Both the position numbers and the translations under genes were made by a program. This document shows positions 46,301 to 53,699 of a stretch of DNA of 64,000 nt, one piece after another (position 1 is the first letter of the stretch; every line of letters starts with the position of its first letter). Below the pieces are notes generated by a model that made no database searches, was not told the DNA's origin, and saw only the letters and a list, made by a program, of their open reading frames with translations. Source of the DNA: an uncultured Tateyamaria sp. (GTDB taxonomy: Bacteria > Pseudomonadota > Alphaproteobacteria > Rhodobacterales > Rhodobacteraceae); NCBI RefSeq assembly GCF_947503465.1, contig NZ_CANNDN010000001.1:310001-374000 (forward strand), written 5' to 3'.

Positions 46301-46808
46301 CGTCATCACCCGGGACAACGGGATTCAGGAAATCCGCTGGGTCGGTCAGCGCGCCATGTCTGGCGAAGAATTGGCCCGCGCGGAACACCTGCGTCCGGTT
46401 CTGATCCAGAAGGGCGCCCTCGGCAACGGCTTGCCAGAGCGTGACATGCTTGTTTCGCCCCAGCACCGCGTGTTGATGGCCAGCGACAAGACCGCGCTGT
46501 ACTTCGACGAAAGCGAAGTGCTGGTGGCGGCCAAGCACCTGACGGACATGGATGGCATCGACGTGGTGGAGGTGTCCGGCACGACCTATATCCACGTGAT
46601 GTTCAACCAGCACGAAGTGATCCTGTCGGACGGGGCCTGGACCGAAAGCTTCCAGCCGGGCGACATGACACTGGGTGCCATGGGTGACGCGCAACGCACT
46701 GAAATCCTGGAGCTGTTCCCCGAGTTGGAAACGGCAGATGGCATCGACGCCTACACGTCGGCCCGTCGCAGCCTGAAAAAGCACGAAGCGCGCCTGCTCA
46801 CGCAGTAA
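40356..46808 (+). CDS. Giant RTX/cadherin-like/Hint secreted protein
   Basis: A very acidic 2150-residue protein, probably secreted by a type I system or displayed on the surface. Order of domains: an N-terminal beta-sandwich (about 1-155); a first RTX block (about 163-240); a second beta domain (about 245-445); a second RTX block of GGxGxDxx repeats (about 449-605); nine tandem cadherin-like domains (676 to about 1510); a third long RTX block (about 1512-1890); and a C-terminal Hint_2 autoprocessing domain beginning at C1958 in CFTPGTMIATP, with the block-B histidine in SPQHRVL. Calcium should order the repeats. No signal peptide is seen, as expected for type I substrates, and no transporter genes are nearby. 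A TAGGAG site precedes the ATG. Confidence 0.9.
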   Translation: MTKFIDFNNLAAGTVVDNEFSAQGVTISAQGGSNQAMIFDTAHPTGGDNDLETSNLNGALIISEDGDSSDPDDNGSGGRINFDFDDPSSINRLTFLDIEEGARVWFYDAEGHLIESVDVHATDNNGQSIVDFDVDGVSRMQVQLHGSGAIDNLVFDTTGDGVVEGDNDGNLIDGNFDGDPEGDKIDAGDALLPGEAPNDDIVDALGGNDTIISGDGDDDVYAGSGSDTVEGGAGNDLIFGDSNYSGPGAGVSEREVFEWEKSPFGDGNHLGNFTQDTGNVNVSFTILNQSGASRTIQSNDDQNVANIDGDGNRVDDNSSLDNVLNGNGNSAEYQLSFSDAVEDVSFRINDIDGDGVVRVRAFDEAGNAIVVNLEGGSELTLFDTDGVAGNDTADSNGGYLADTSDEYSLLVSIPGPVARIVIEHDQDGGNNSGINITDVYFDAPIADIGPDGNDLLEGGDGDDTIFGEGGDDTLRGEDDDDSLVGGDGNDRLEGGRGNDLLDGGDGRDFLIGGSGDDTALGGEGNDEIWMGSGNDSVDGGDDNDWIHGQTGNDTLNGDDGDDMVFGEEGDDVLTGGAGADTLSGGDDADTIFGGAGDVVDGGAGGFSTNPANNTDLDVLDLTGQGPFFLDNVTPDSNGNGINGTVVFVDGAGNPNGLTLTFTEIEEVIGDEINRGPDAVDDTATVDEDGSVDIDVLGNDTDPDSDPLRVTEATSPDGDVTINPDGTLTFEPNENFNGPTTITYTITDDQGGFDTATVNVTVNPVNDDPVAVDDTATVNEDGSVDIPVLDNDTDVDGDTLRVSEATSPDGDVTINPDGTITFEPADNFTGPTTITYTVVDDQGGEDTGTVNVTVTPINDGPVANDDTATVDEDGSVDIPVLDNDTDLDGDDLRVTDATSPDGDVTINPDGTLTFEPNENFNGPTTITYTITDDNGGTDTGTVNVTVNPVNDAPDAVNDAITTDEDTPVTIDALDNDTDVDGDALTITGASVPAEQGTVEIVDNELLFTPAPNFNGEATISYSIEDGNGGTDTADVVVTVTPVNDDPVAVNDLAETMEDEAVVIDLIDNDTDVDGDDLTIGTVTVDPSEGTVVDNGDGTVTFTPAPNFNGTATIDYTVIDGQGGEDDGQAIVNVGAVNDGPTANDDSATTDEDTPVTIDVVGNDTDPDGDTLTITGASVPAEQGTVEIVGNELLFTPAENFNGDATITYSITDGNGGTDTAEVAVTVNPVNDDPVAVDDIETTDEDVPVVVDLLGNDTDVDGDELSIGSLDVDPAQGSVVDNGDGTVTFTPAPNFNGPATITYTVIDGNGGEDTGEAVVSVGAVNDGPVANGDTATTDEDTPITVDVLGNDTDDDGDDLMITSATVPADQGTVEIVDNELLFTPAENFNGEATVTYTITDGNGGNDVADLVVTVNPVNDAPDAVDDADTTPFNTPITIPVLDNDTDVDGDTLRVTEATSPNGDVDINPDGTITFTPTDGFEGDAIIDYTITDDQGGFDSAQVTVTVEENPLDGIVEGTDEGDLIDEDYTGDPEGDMVDNGDNIFSDDPEDEDDDIIEAGGGDDTIIAGQGDDSVDGGEGNDLIDTGNGDLAPDLGFPNDDGTPVPGFPFGFPADDDPNNDLDFVDGGAGDDTISTGDDADTIIGGDGNDVIDGGIDDDIIDGDDSNDSTAGGADRIVGGEGNDLIDGGVGDDTIFAGNDPDLGLDQLNIEDDGSNPIFPGDPRPDNGMDTVFGGEGNDLIFGADDDDELYGGTGNDTIDGEIDEDFIDGGEGDDSLLGGQGNDTIEGGVGNDFIDGGLQADTLNGGEGNDTILGDNGADLINGGEGDDLIDGGTGDDTLNGDGGNDSIIGSTGDDVIDGGDGNDTIDGGNGGQDIMSGGADRDLFINVDAGETVDGGGEGDDFDTLDLRDSAPNNGSLQVTFTNPDDNGNGFDGFVTYFDANGDPTGTLTFTDIEEVIPCFTPGTMIATPMGERRVEDLKVGDRVITRDNGIQEIRWVGQRAMSGEELARAEHLRPVLIQKGALGNGLPERDMLVSPQHRVLMASDKTALYFDESEVLVAAKHLTDMDGIDVVEVSGTTYIHVMFNQHEVILSDGAWTESFQPGDMTLGAMGDAQRTEILELFPELETADGIDAYTSARRSLKKHEARLLTQ
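40842..41075 (+). repeat. First RTX block of the giant Hint protein
   Basis: Encodes residues about 163-240, with imperfect nonapeptide repeats of the GGxGxDxx type such as GGNDTIISGDGDDDVYAG and GGAGNDLIFG. These form calcium-binding parallel beta-rolls in RTX proteins. Confidence 0.7.
41697..42165 (+). repeat. Second RTX block of the giant Hint protein
   Basis: Encodes residues about 449-605, with about sixteen consecutive nonapeptide repeats (for example EGGDGDDTIFGEGGDDTL). It is the most regular of the three calcium-binding blocks and ends just before a short beta region that leads into the cadherin-like repeats. Confidence 0.85.
42381..44890 (+). repeat. Nine tandem cadherin-like repeats (276-282 bases each)
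   Basis: Repeat starts are at 42381, 42657, 42933, 43209, 43488, 43770, 44049, 44331 and 44610. Each repeat begins Pro-[DVT]-A-x-[DNG]-D and contains the calcium-site motif x-NDTDxDGDxL. Lengths are 276, 276, 276, 279, 282, 279, 282 and 279 bases. Repeats 1-3 and 9 share a DGDVTINPDGT-type middle. Repeats 4, 6 and 8 share SVPAEQGTVEIV-type middles. Repeats 5 and 7 share a GTVVDNGDGTVTFTPAPNF-type middle, so a two-domain super-repeat is evident. Confidence 0.9.
44891..46020 (+). repeat. Third RTX block of the giant Hint protein
   Basis: Encodes residues about 1512-1890. Regular GGEGNDLIDGG-type nonapeptides are interrupted by three longer Asp/Pro-rich loops, for example around PVPGFPFGFPADDDP. 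It leads directly into the pre-Hint linker. Confidence 0.85.
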
Positions 46809-47121
46809 GCGCTTCGCGCCAGACCGACAGGTTTATGCAGCTTCCCCGCGGTCGATTCGTGGGGACGCATCAAACGGGGCAGGGGGCTGCACCCGTTTTT
46901 TGTGTTCAATGTGCGCGCTTGTGCAGGATTGTTTCGCTTACGCCCCCGTATGGTGCTGCATTGCGGCATCTTTGTGCACCAAATGAGGCGGGGTTTACCA
47001 ATCGTCGGTTTTTCCCCCTGAATTTCAATCGAAGTTGAATTAAACCCTGACTTCGGGTGTTGGGTCTGTGGGGGCAGGTCCGTGCCCCTCTCAGTATGAG
47101 TGCGCAAAAAGGGTTGCTGCC
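46809..47121 (+). other. Gap between the two Hint genes
   Basis: About 310 bases without a gene. It holds the terminator of the giant gene and, nearer the second gene, overlapping inverted repeats: CGAAGT (47030-47035)/ACTTCG (47050-47055) and TTCAA (47024-47028)/TTGAA (47035-47039). These may be an operator for the second Hint gene. No clear sigma-70 promoter is seen. Confidence 0.5.
46872..46901 (+). terminator. Intrinsic terminator after the giant Hint gene
   Basis: CGGGGCAG (46875-46882) pairs with CTGCACCCG (46887-46895) with a single bulged A, followed by six T (46896-46901). It ends about 93 bases past the stop, so the two Hint genes are separate transcription units. Confidence 0.75.
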
Positions 47122-48993
47122 ATGGCCGTTATCAACGGAACGTCGAACAACGACACCCTGCAAGGGACGAACGAAGACGATACGATTCAGGCGTTCAACG
47201 GCCAGGATCTGGTATCGGGCGACGGCGGCGACGACAGTATTCTGGGCGGCGGCGGAAATGACACGCTGTTTGGTGATGTGGGCGACGGCACAGCGCCGGG
47301 AAATGACGCATCGCCGCTGGTCATCGACATCAACAATCTGGTGACCCCAAACACGGGCAACGTGAACGCGGGCGCATCTGCCGTCTACAAGAACGTGGCC
47401 CAGCTTGAGGATGGCACCCAGGTATCGGCGCGGCTTGTTCTCGTGTCCAAGTCCGACAGCCGTTTGACGGTCGACTTGAACGGCGGTGACGGGTTTGAAA
47501 TCCTGATGAACGGGCGCGGCAACGGCGACACGGCTGATTTCCGTATGGAATTCTTCATTCCAGACACGCCGAATGCGACGACGGGCACGCCAGTCGCTTT
47601 GAATTCGACAGCGACGATCAACGACCTTGATCGCAACAGTCCCGGCGATCAGGAAGCCGTCACAATAAACGCAAGCAGCTTCAGTGCCTTTGCCGTATCG
47701 GACGATTCCGTTCTGAACGTGATCGAAGCCGGTGGGCAGGTCACGGCAGAGGGTCGTGGCGATAACGACCCGGACGACCAAGAGGCGTGGTTTTCGGCCT
47801 CGTTCGAGAACCGGACATTTATTGAGTTCACGCTGGAATCCCGGTCGTCCAACTCTGGCTTTTCCTTCTCGGGGGACCTGATCGATGACGCGGTGGTCAC
47901 GCCGATTGAAGCGGGTGATGACACGATCGAAGGTGGCAGCGGCCAGGATGTGATCTTTGGTCAGGGCGGTGATGACAGCCTGTTGGGCGAACAGGGCGAT
48001 GACGACATCGACGGCGGCGAAGGCAATGATGTTCTGGATGGCGGCCAAGGGCAGGATGAACTGATTGGCGGTGCCGGCAACGACACATTGATCGGGGGTA
48101 CGGGCGACGACACATTGCTGGGCGGTGCAGGTGAAGACCTGATCACGTTGGGCCCCGACAACGATCAGGCCCAGGGCGGCACCGGATCCGACCGCTTTAT
48201 CTTTGATGGGTTGGGTAATCACAACATCATCGGTGGCGAAGACGCGGACGGGCTGGACATTGATGTTCTGGACCTGACCGGCGTGCGCGCCAATGTGATC
48301 CCGGATGGCCCCAACTCAGAATCCGGCACGGTCGAGTTGCTGGATGATAACGGGAACGTGGCGCGCCGCGTGACCTATGAAGAGATTGAACAGATCATCA
48401 TCTGTTTCACCCCCGGCACGCGCATTGCAACGCCGAAGGGTGAAATTGCGGTCGAACAGCTGCAGGCCGAGGACAAGGTATTCACGCGCGACAATGGCGC
48501 GCAGACCCTTCGCTGGGTCGGGCGCCGTGACCTGACACCGGATGAAATGCGCGGCAATGACAGTTTTCAACCGGTGCTGATCCGACAGGGCGCGCTTGGC
48601 AAAGGCTTGCCCGAGCGGGACATGCTGGTGTCGCCACAACACCGGATGCTCGTGAACTCGGATCTGGCCGAGGTCATGTTCGAAGAGCGTGAAGTCCTGA
48701 TTGCGGCCAAACATCTCACAGGCCTTGATGGGGTCGATCAAGTAAAAACGGGCGCGGTCAGTTATCTGCACCTGATGTTTGATCAGCACGAGGTTGTGCT
48801 GGCGGACGGCGCATGGTCAGAAAGCTTCCAGCCCGGCGATCATTCCCTGCGCGGTATCGGCGGGGACCAACGTGCCGAGGTGCTGACCTTGTTCCCGGAA
48901 CTCGACACGCTCGCGGGGCTCGACAGCTACGGGGCCGCCCGGGTGTCCTTGAAACGGCACGAAGCGGAAATTCTGGTCGATCGTCTTAAATAG
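47122..48993 (+). CDS. Second RTX-Hint protein (paralogue)
   Basis: A 623-residue acidic protein. It opens with short RTX repeats (about 3-57, [14 protein letters not shown]). A beta-rich domain follows at about 60-255, then a second RTX block at about 262-350. The C-terminal Hint_2 domain begins at C428 in [17 protein letters not shown], with SPQHRML as the block-B histidine motif. The Hint region closely resembles that of the giant protein up to the end ([13 protein letters not shown]). The frame opens at 47068, but ATG 47122 begins the family-typical sequence. It overlaps the convergent mobA-like gene by 8 bases. Confidence 0.9.
   Translation: MAVINGTSNNDTLQGTNEDDTIQAFNGQDLVSGDGGDDSILGGGGNDTLFGDVGDGTAPGNDASPLVIDINNLVTPNTGNVNAGASAVYKNVAQLEDGTQVSARLVLVSKSDSRLTVDLNGGDGFEILMNGRGNGDTADFRMEFFIPDTPNATTGTPVALNSTATINDLDRNSPGDQEAVTINASSFSAFAVSDDSVLNVIEAGGQVTAEGRGDNDPDDQEAWFSASFENRTFIEFTLESRSSNSGFSFSGDLIDDAVVTPIEAGDDTIEGGSGQDVIFGQGGDDSLLGEQGDDDIDGGEGNDVLDGGQGQDELIGGAGNDTLIGGTGDDTLLGGAGEDLITLGPDNDQAQGGTGSDRFIFDGLGNHNIIGGEDADGLDIDVLDLTGVRANVIPDGPNSESGTVELLDDNGNVARRVTYEEIEQIIICFTPGTRIATPKGEIAVEQLQAEDKVFTRDNGAQTLRWVGRRDLTPDEMRGNDSFQPVLIRQGALGKGLPERDMLVSPQHRMLVNSDLAEVMFEEREVLIAAKHLTGLDGVDQVKTGAVSYLHLMFDQHEVVLADGAWSESFQPGDHSLRGIGGDQRAEVLTLFPELDTLAGLDSYGAARVSLKRHEAEILVDRLK
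47911..48175 (+). repeat. RTX block of the second Hint protein
   Basis: Encodes about nine consecutive GGxGxDxx calcium-binding nonapeptides (for example [19 protein letters not shown]) between the middle beta domain and the Hint domain. Confidence 0.85.
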
Positions 48994-49585
48994 CCTGACG
49001 GGCCGCCCGCCAGGCGGCCCAGTCTTCCGGCGTGTCAAGGTCGAGGCGGGCACGATTGCCCGGCAAAGGAACCAAGTGTACGCGGTCTTCGGCGGCGTGA
49101 ACCACGGACCGTCCGCCATCATCCCCCTTCAATGCCAGGAGACGTGAAAAAAGGGTCTGGTCAAAAATGATCGGATGCCCCCCGCGTCCGTCTTGTGTGC
49201 CGCCGCGCCAGATCAAAGCATCGGGATGGGTGCGTACCGCACCCATGACCGCGCGCAGGTCATCGGCCGTGAGATCGGGCAAATCCCCCAGCAGCAACAT
49301 GGCCTTGTCTACATCCGGTCCCAACGTGCCGAAAACCCTGCGCAGGCTGGCGCCCATCCCTTCATCCGCATCCGGAACGGGTACAGGCAGCGCAGCTGTG
49401 TCCGCGACAATTGCGTGCCGCGGATGAGGGGCGGGAGGAAGCGCAACACGGACATCGTCGCTGAGCCTCTGCGCGTTCGCAATTTGACGGGCCAATAGCG
49501 GTAGGCCGTCCACCTCTTCGGTCAGCTTGTCCCGCCCCCGCATGCGGGACGATGCACCTGCGGCAAGTATGAGGATCGGGATCAT
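48986..49585 (-). CDS. MobA-like nucleotidyltransferase
   Basis: A 199-residue NTP transferase. The N-terminal signature [17 protein letters not shown] is that of MobA/MocA enzymes, which attach CMP or GMP to molybdopterin. [16 protein letters not shown] carries the metal-binding Asp, and GRGGHPIIF is typical of MocA. It could supply molybdopterin cytosine dinucleotide to an oxidoreductase, but no such enzyme is next to it. A GC hairpin (49000-49020) lies inside its last codons. Confidence 0.9.
   Translation of the reverse strand: MIPILILAAGASSRMRGRDKLTEEVDGLPLLARQIANAQRLSDDVRVALPPAPHPRHAIVADTAALPVPVPDADEGMGASLRRVFGTLGPDVDKAMLLLGDLPDLTADDLRAVMGAVRTHPDALIWRGGTQDGRGGHPIIFDQTLFSRLLALKGDDGGRSVVHAAEDRVHLVPLPGNRARLDLDTPEDWAAWRAARQAI
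49000..49020. terminator. Hairpin at the convergent Hint/MobA gene ends
   Basis: GGGCCGCC (49000-49007) and GGCGGCCC (49013-49020) form an 8-bp stem with a 5-base loop. It follows the second Hint gene stop directly but sits within the 3' coding end of the opposite gene. It has no T-run; probable bidirectional end. Confidence 0.45.
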
Positions 49586-49697
49586 GGTTGGACATTAGGC
49601 GCGCGGATCTGCTGCCGCAACAAGACCTCGCAAACGAACGACGACAAAATAAGGGCGGGTGGCCGCCCCAGGATTTCTTGAAACAGGCAAGGATGGA

Positions 49698-52106
49698 CTA
49701 TCCGCGCATGCGTGCACCGTCCGGGTCGAAAAGCGGCGTTGTCGCAAGTGTTGCGCTTCGCATCTGGCCGAGGATTTCGATTTGAACCTGACATCCTTCC
49801 ACAATCCTGTTTGTCGGCAGGAAGCCAAGCGCAACCGAAGTCTGTGTGTGATGGGAGTAGCCGCCAGACGTGCAGAATCCGACAACGGCGCCATCCATCC
49901 AAATGGGTTCGTACCCATGCACATCTGCGTCATCGGCATCGACAGTGAAGGCGCAGAGTTTTCTGTCAGTGCCGTTCGTCCGATCAGCTTCGGCGGCGGC
50001 GCGACCGATGAAGTCGGTGTTCTTTTTCCACGATATGAACCGGTCGAGCCCGGTTTCAGCGGCGGTGTAGTCCGGCGAGAACTCGCTGAGCCAGGAGCCG
50101 AAGAATTTGTCGAGGCGCAATGACATCATGGCGCGCATCCCAAAAGGCGTGATCTCATGCGCTTGCCCAGCCTCCCACAGCGTCCACCACAATTGACGTT
50201 GCGCCATGGGGTCACAGTAGATCTCGTATCCCAGATCGCCGGTGTAACTGACCCGCTGCACGATGCAGTCCGTCATGCCGACCGTCAGCGTGCGCACATC
50301 GAGAAAGGCCATGTCCACGATGTCGTGTCGGGTGCAGGACTGCAACACTTCACGGGCTCTTGGCCCAGCCAATTGAAAGCCGTTTCGTTTGTCGCTGATG
50401 TTTTCGACGGTCACGCCATCTTCTGCGTGGACCATGAAATGGCGCATGTGGACCGATTGGGCGCCATAGCTGGCCGTCAGTTGGAATTCGTGTTCGCCGA
50501 GGCACGACATGGTAAAGTCACCGATCAGGCGGCCCTTGGGGCTGAGCATCGGGGTCAACGAAACGCGTCCCGGTTTGGGCACGCGACCCGCCATGATCCG
50601 GTCAAGCCACGCACGGGCACCTGCACCGGTGATGCGATATTTGCCGAAATTGTGCACCTCGTTGATGCCGACGCCTGCGCGGACGGCCTTGACCTCGCGC
50701 GCGGTTGCGGCAAACGCGTCGGAGCGGCGGAAAGACGGGGTTTCATAGGTCGGTTCGCCATCCCGGGCGAAGTAGTTGGCAACCTCCAGCCCATATTGCT
50801 GGCCCCAGACGGCGCCCATATCGGTGAAGATGTCGTACATCGGGGTGGTGCGGTTGGGTCGCGCGGCCGGCAATTCCTCGTTCGGGTAGGCGACCGAGAA
50901 CCGCTTTTGGTAGTTTTCGATCACTTTCGGGCGCGTGTAGCCGGGGCTGATCCAGTCTCCAAACCGGGCCACATCCATGGCCGTCACATCGCGTTCGCAT
51001 TCCCCTTCCGTCATCCATTGCGCGAGCATCAGACCCACACCGCCGCCTTGAGAGAAACCCGCCATCACACCGCAGGCAGACCAGTAGTTGCGCCGCCCAG
51101 GGACGGGACCCACCAGCGGATTGCCGTCAGGGGCGAAGGTGAAGGGGCCGTGTATGACCGACTTGATCCCGGCAGTTTCCAGGACGGGAAAGCGTTTGTA
51201 GGCAAAGTCGATACTGCCTTCGATCTTGTCGAAATCGTCGGGAAGGAGTTCATGGCCGAACGTCCATGGTGTGCCATCGACAGCCCAGGGGCGACAGGGT
51301 TGCTCGTAAAAGCCGATGCACAGGCCGCGGCCTTCTTGCCTGAGATAACTTTCGCCGGCCGGATCCATGACATGCGGGTGCTCGGTATCGCGGCTGTAGA
51401 TGTCTGCAATATCGTCGGTGACGATATACTGATGTTCCATCGGGTGGAGCGGCAGGTAGACACCTGCCATGGCGCCCACTTCGCGTGCCCAGAGCCCGCC
51501 GGCGTTGACCACGTGTTCGGCGTGGATGGTGCCCTTGTCCGTGACCACGTCCCACGTCCCATCGGCGCGCTGGATGGTGTCGTGTACCATGGTGTGGGTG
51601 TGGATCGTGGCGCCCCCCATCCGCGCGGCCTTGGCATAGGCATGTGTGGTCCCCGAGGGATCAAGGTGACCGTCAAGCGGGTCATAGAGTGCACCGATTA
51701 TGCCATCGGTGTTGGTGATGGGGGCGATTTTTGCAATCTCGTCCGGGCCGACGATTTCGGTTTCAAGCCCCATGAACCGATGTTTGGCCCGTTCGGCGAG
51801 CAGCATGTCAAACCGGTCCTGATTGTCGGCCAATGTGATCCCGCCCACATGATGTAGACCACAGGACATTCCGGTGATCTCTTCCAGCTCTTTGTACAGC
51901 TTGATGGTATAGCCTTGGAGGGCGGCCATGTTGGTGTCGCCGTTGAGCGTGTGAAACCCGCCTGCGGCATGCCATGTGCTGCCGGATGTGAGTTCCGAGC
52001 GTTCGATCAGCATGACGTCTGACCAGCCCAGCTTGGTCAGGTGGTAAAGAACAGAACATCCGACGACACCGCCGCCAATCACTGCGACACGGGTGGTGGT
52101 TTTCAT
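49698..52106 (-). CDS. FAD/folate oxidoreductase (dimethylglycine/sarcosine dehydrogenase family), copy 1
   Basis: An 802-residue enzyme. The N-terminal DAO-type FAD domain has the dinucleotide motif VIGGGVVGCSVLYHLTKLGW. The His of SGSTWHAAG is the residue that binds FAD covalently in dimethylglycine dehydrogenase. The C-terminal GcvT-like folate domain (from about 430) includes SPKGRLIGDFTM and GMRAMMSLRLDKFFGSW. It should oxidatively demethylate a methylamine such as dimethylglycine or sarcosine and pass the methylene to tetrahydrofolate. It lies downstream of the radical SAM gene on the same strand; AAAGG precedes the ATG. Confidence 0.92.
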   Translation of the reverse strand: MKTTTRVAVIGGGVVGCSVLYHLTKLGWSDVMLIERSELTSGSTWHAAGGFHTLNGDTNMAALQGYTIKLYKELEEITGMSCGLHHVGGITLADNQDRFDMLLAERAKHRFMGLETEIVGPDEIAKIAPITNTDGIIGALYDPLDGHLDPSGTTHAYAKAARMGGATIHTHTMVHDTIQRADGTWDVVTDKGTIHAEHVVNAGGLWAREVGAMAGVYLPLHPMEHQYIVTDDIADIYSRDTEHPHVMDPAGESYLRQEGRGLCIGFYEQPCRPWAVDGTPWTFGHELLPDDFDKIEGSIDFAYKRFPVLETAGIKSVIHGPFTFAPDGNPLVGPVPGRRNYWSACGVMAGFSQGGGVGLMLAQWMTEGECERDVTAMDVARFGDWISPGYTRPKVIENYQKRFSVAYPNEELPAARPNRTTPMYDIFTDMGAVWGQQYGLEVANYFARDGEPTYETPSFRRSDAFAATAREVKAVRAGVGINEVHNFGKYRITGAGARAWLDRIMAGRVPKPGRVSLTPMLSPKGRLIGDFTMSCLGEHEFQLTASYGAQSVHMRHFMVHAEDGVTVENISDKRNGFQLAGPRAREVLQSCTRHDIVDMAFLDVRTLTVGMTDCIVQRVSYTGDLGYEIYCDPMAQRQLWWTLWEAGQAHEITPFGMRAMMSLRLDKFFGSWLSEFSPDYTAAETGLDRFISWKKNTDFIGRAAAEADRTNGTDRKLCAFTVDADDADVHGYEPIWMDGAVVGFCTSGGYSHHTQTSVALGFLPTNRIVEGCQVQIEILGQMRSATLATTPLFDPDGARMRG

Positions 52107-52212
52107 GGATTTGACCTTTGCTTTCAGGTGGCCGACCGGCCCTCCGGGCGAGTTTATTTGGCCAAGTGAAGCTTTGGGTCAGAAGAAAGCGACAGGTGGT
52201 GTCGTTTCGGGC

Positions 52213-53154
52213 CTACAAGGTCGGCTGCTGGGCCTGATGAACCAATTCCGGGAAAAAAGCGCTGGCAAGTTTGCGCTGACAGGCCGTGCGCGTAGCCGCG
52301 ATCACCCGCGCCATGGGGGCGGTGATGTACGGGGCCGCGTGCCCGTCTTGCAGGGAGCCGAGGCTGTGGGCCGGGTTCATGCCATAGGCGTAGGGGTGCA
52401 GCCGCCCCGTCTCATCCACGACAAGAGGAGAAATCAGCGAGCCGGGTTGGCCGATCTTCGCGTTGGCGATGTCGATGCCGGTCAGTGCATCGGTGCCAAA
52501 GGCCGTTTCGGGATAAAGCTTGCGGAACGCTTCTGTCAGAAGGAGGAGGCGCAGCATCTGTTCTTCGTTCAATTCGGCGCAATGACCGGGTGTTTCCGTG
52601 GCGCGGCCAACAGCCGCCACCGGATGAAACTGGATCTGGGCCGCGCCCGCGTCGCGCAACACGGCGACAAGATCTGGCAATTGCGGCAGGCTTGATCTGG
52701 TGACGGCGATCACTGCGCCGGTTTCAACCCCTGCGGCGACAAGCGATTTGAGCCCGGCATGCGCCTTTTCGAATGCACCTTTGCGGCGGCGGATGACATC
52801 ATGCACGCAGGGCAAACCGTCAAAACTGATCGAAACCGAGTGCAGATACCCGTTGGCTGACAAGCGTTGAACATGGTCGCAATACCAGCCGTTGGTGATG
52901 ACAGAGACCTGGTAACCTTGCGCCGTCAATCCCGCGCACAGTCCGTCTACGTCGCGGTAAAGCATCGGTTCACCGCCTGACAGGCTGGCCTGGCGATACC
53001 CGTGTTGAAACAGGCCAGCTGATCCCGCAAGCAGCGTGTCCAGCGCAAGGTGGTCCCGGGCCATCGGCCCGGAACGCGAGTAGCAATGCGCGCAAGTGAG
53101 GTTGCACATCCGTGTCGGATGAATGTGAAGTACGGGTGTGGGTGTATCGCTCAT
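52213..53154 (-). CDS. Radical SAM protein with a degenerate SPASM-like tail
   Basis: A 313-residue radical SAM enzyme. The 4Fe-4S cluster motif is CNLTCAHC (CxxxCxxC), followed by SLSGGEP and NGWYCDH strands. After about residue 245 it shows a tail, LVVDETGRLHPYAYGMNPAHSLGSL, that looks like a SPASM or twitch domain whose cysteines have been replaced (PYAYG in place of the usual xPC). A single remaining Cys appears in TACQRKL. ATG 53154 is preceded by AAGG. It is 14 bases downstream of the 98-residue protein gene, so the two are surely co-transcribed. Confidence 0.9.
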   Translation of the reverse strand: MSDTPTPVLHIHPTRMCNLTCAHCYSRSGPMARDHLALDTLLAGSAGLFQHGYRQASLSGGEPMLYRDVDGLCAGLTAQGYQVSVITNGWYCDHVQRLSANGYLHSVSISFDGLPCVHDVIRRRKGAFEKAHAGLKSLVAAGVETGAVIAVTRSSLPQLPDLVAVLRDAGAAQIQFHPVAAVGRATETPGHCAELNEEQMLRLLLLTEAFRKLYPETAFGTDALTGIDIANAKIGQPGSLISPLVVDETGRLHPYAYGMNPAHSLGSLQDGHAAPYITAPMARVIAATRTACQRKLASAFFPELVHQAQQPTL

Positions 53155-53168
53155 CTTGCGCGCCTTCT

Positions 53169-53465
53169 TCAGAATTCCTGGCCGACGCGGACGCGCAGCA
53201 TATCCGGATCCTTGATGCCCCAAGGAAAAATCTCGATCCCGCGGATCTTGCCCACGGCCAGTTCCTCGACATCGCGGATGTCAAAGTCGGCAAGGCCGCC
53301 TTCGATCAGCAGATCGATGCAATAGCCGTAAGCACAGATATCGAGCCCGATAGGCTTGAGACGTGTGCGGCTGACGGCGGAGGCGAATTTTTCCAGGCTG
53401 GCCTTGGGCAGTTCGGCCTTGGCCAGGTGTTTGGTGACAAGCGAAAGGGCTTCTTTCTCGTCCAT
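53169..53465 (-). CDS. 98-residue protein paired with the radical SAM enzyme
   Basis: A 98-residue soluble protein. Its first half is helical (MDEKEALSLVTKHLAKAELP). A central LDICAYGYCIDLL contains C44 and C49 in a Cys-x4-Cys arrangement with two tyrosines, and the C-terminal part has IFPWGIKDPDMLRVRVG. It belongs to no family I recognise. Its place first in an operon with a radical SAM gene suggests a substrate or carrier for that enzyme (RiPP-like), or a small structural partner. AAGGAAC lies before its ATG, with a direct repeat just upstream. Confidence 0.8.
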   Translation of the reverse strand: MDEKEALSLVTKHLAKAELPKASLEKFASAVSRTRLKPIGLDICAYGYCIDLLIEGGLADFDIRDVEELAVGKIRGIEIFPWGIKDPDMLRVRVGQEF

Positions 53466-53476
53466 GACGGTGTTCC

Positions 53477-53503
53477 TTTTGAAAATGTGTTTTTTGAAAA
53501 TGT
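53477..53503. promoter_or_regulatory. 15-base direct repeat before the radical SAM operon
   Basis: TTTTGAAAATGT occurs twice (53477-53488 and 53492-53503) with a 15-base period, 12-38 bases upstream of the 98-residue protein gene. Each half is AT-rich in a GC-rich region. It may be an operator for the divergent locus, or a mutation-prone slippage spot. Confidence 0.4.
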
Positions 53504-53699
53504 ACGTCAGACAAATGATCCGACTGGTTCAGGGTGCGCGCGATGTTCGGTGCCCGCAATGCGGGAATTCCTGACCTGTCCTGTGGCTGTGGCGCGCGCT
53601 GTTGCACCTCAATACGACGCGGGATGTCGCCTATGGACCACCGGGCGCGGCGACATCGGCGCAGGTTGACCTGCAACGAGTCTGCAACGGGAAAGTACC

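Noticed and set aside
42216-46784. A 1522-residue open frame antisense to the giant Hint gene
   Set aside because: It arises because the GGxGxD and DxDGD codons leave no stops in the complementary frame. There is no start context or family resemblance, and the sense frame is certain.
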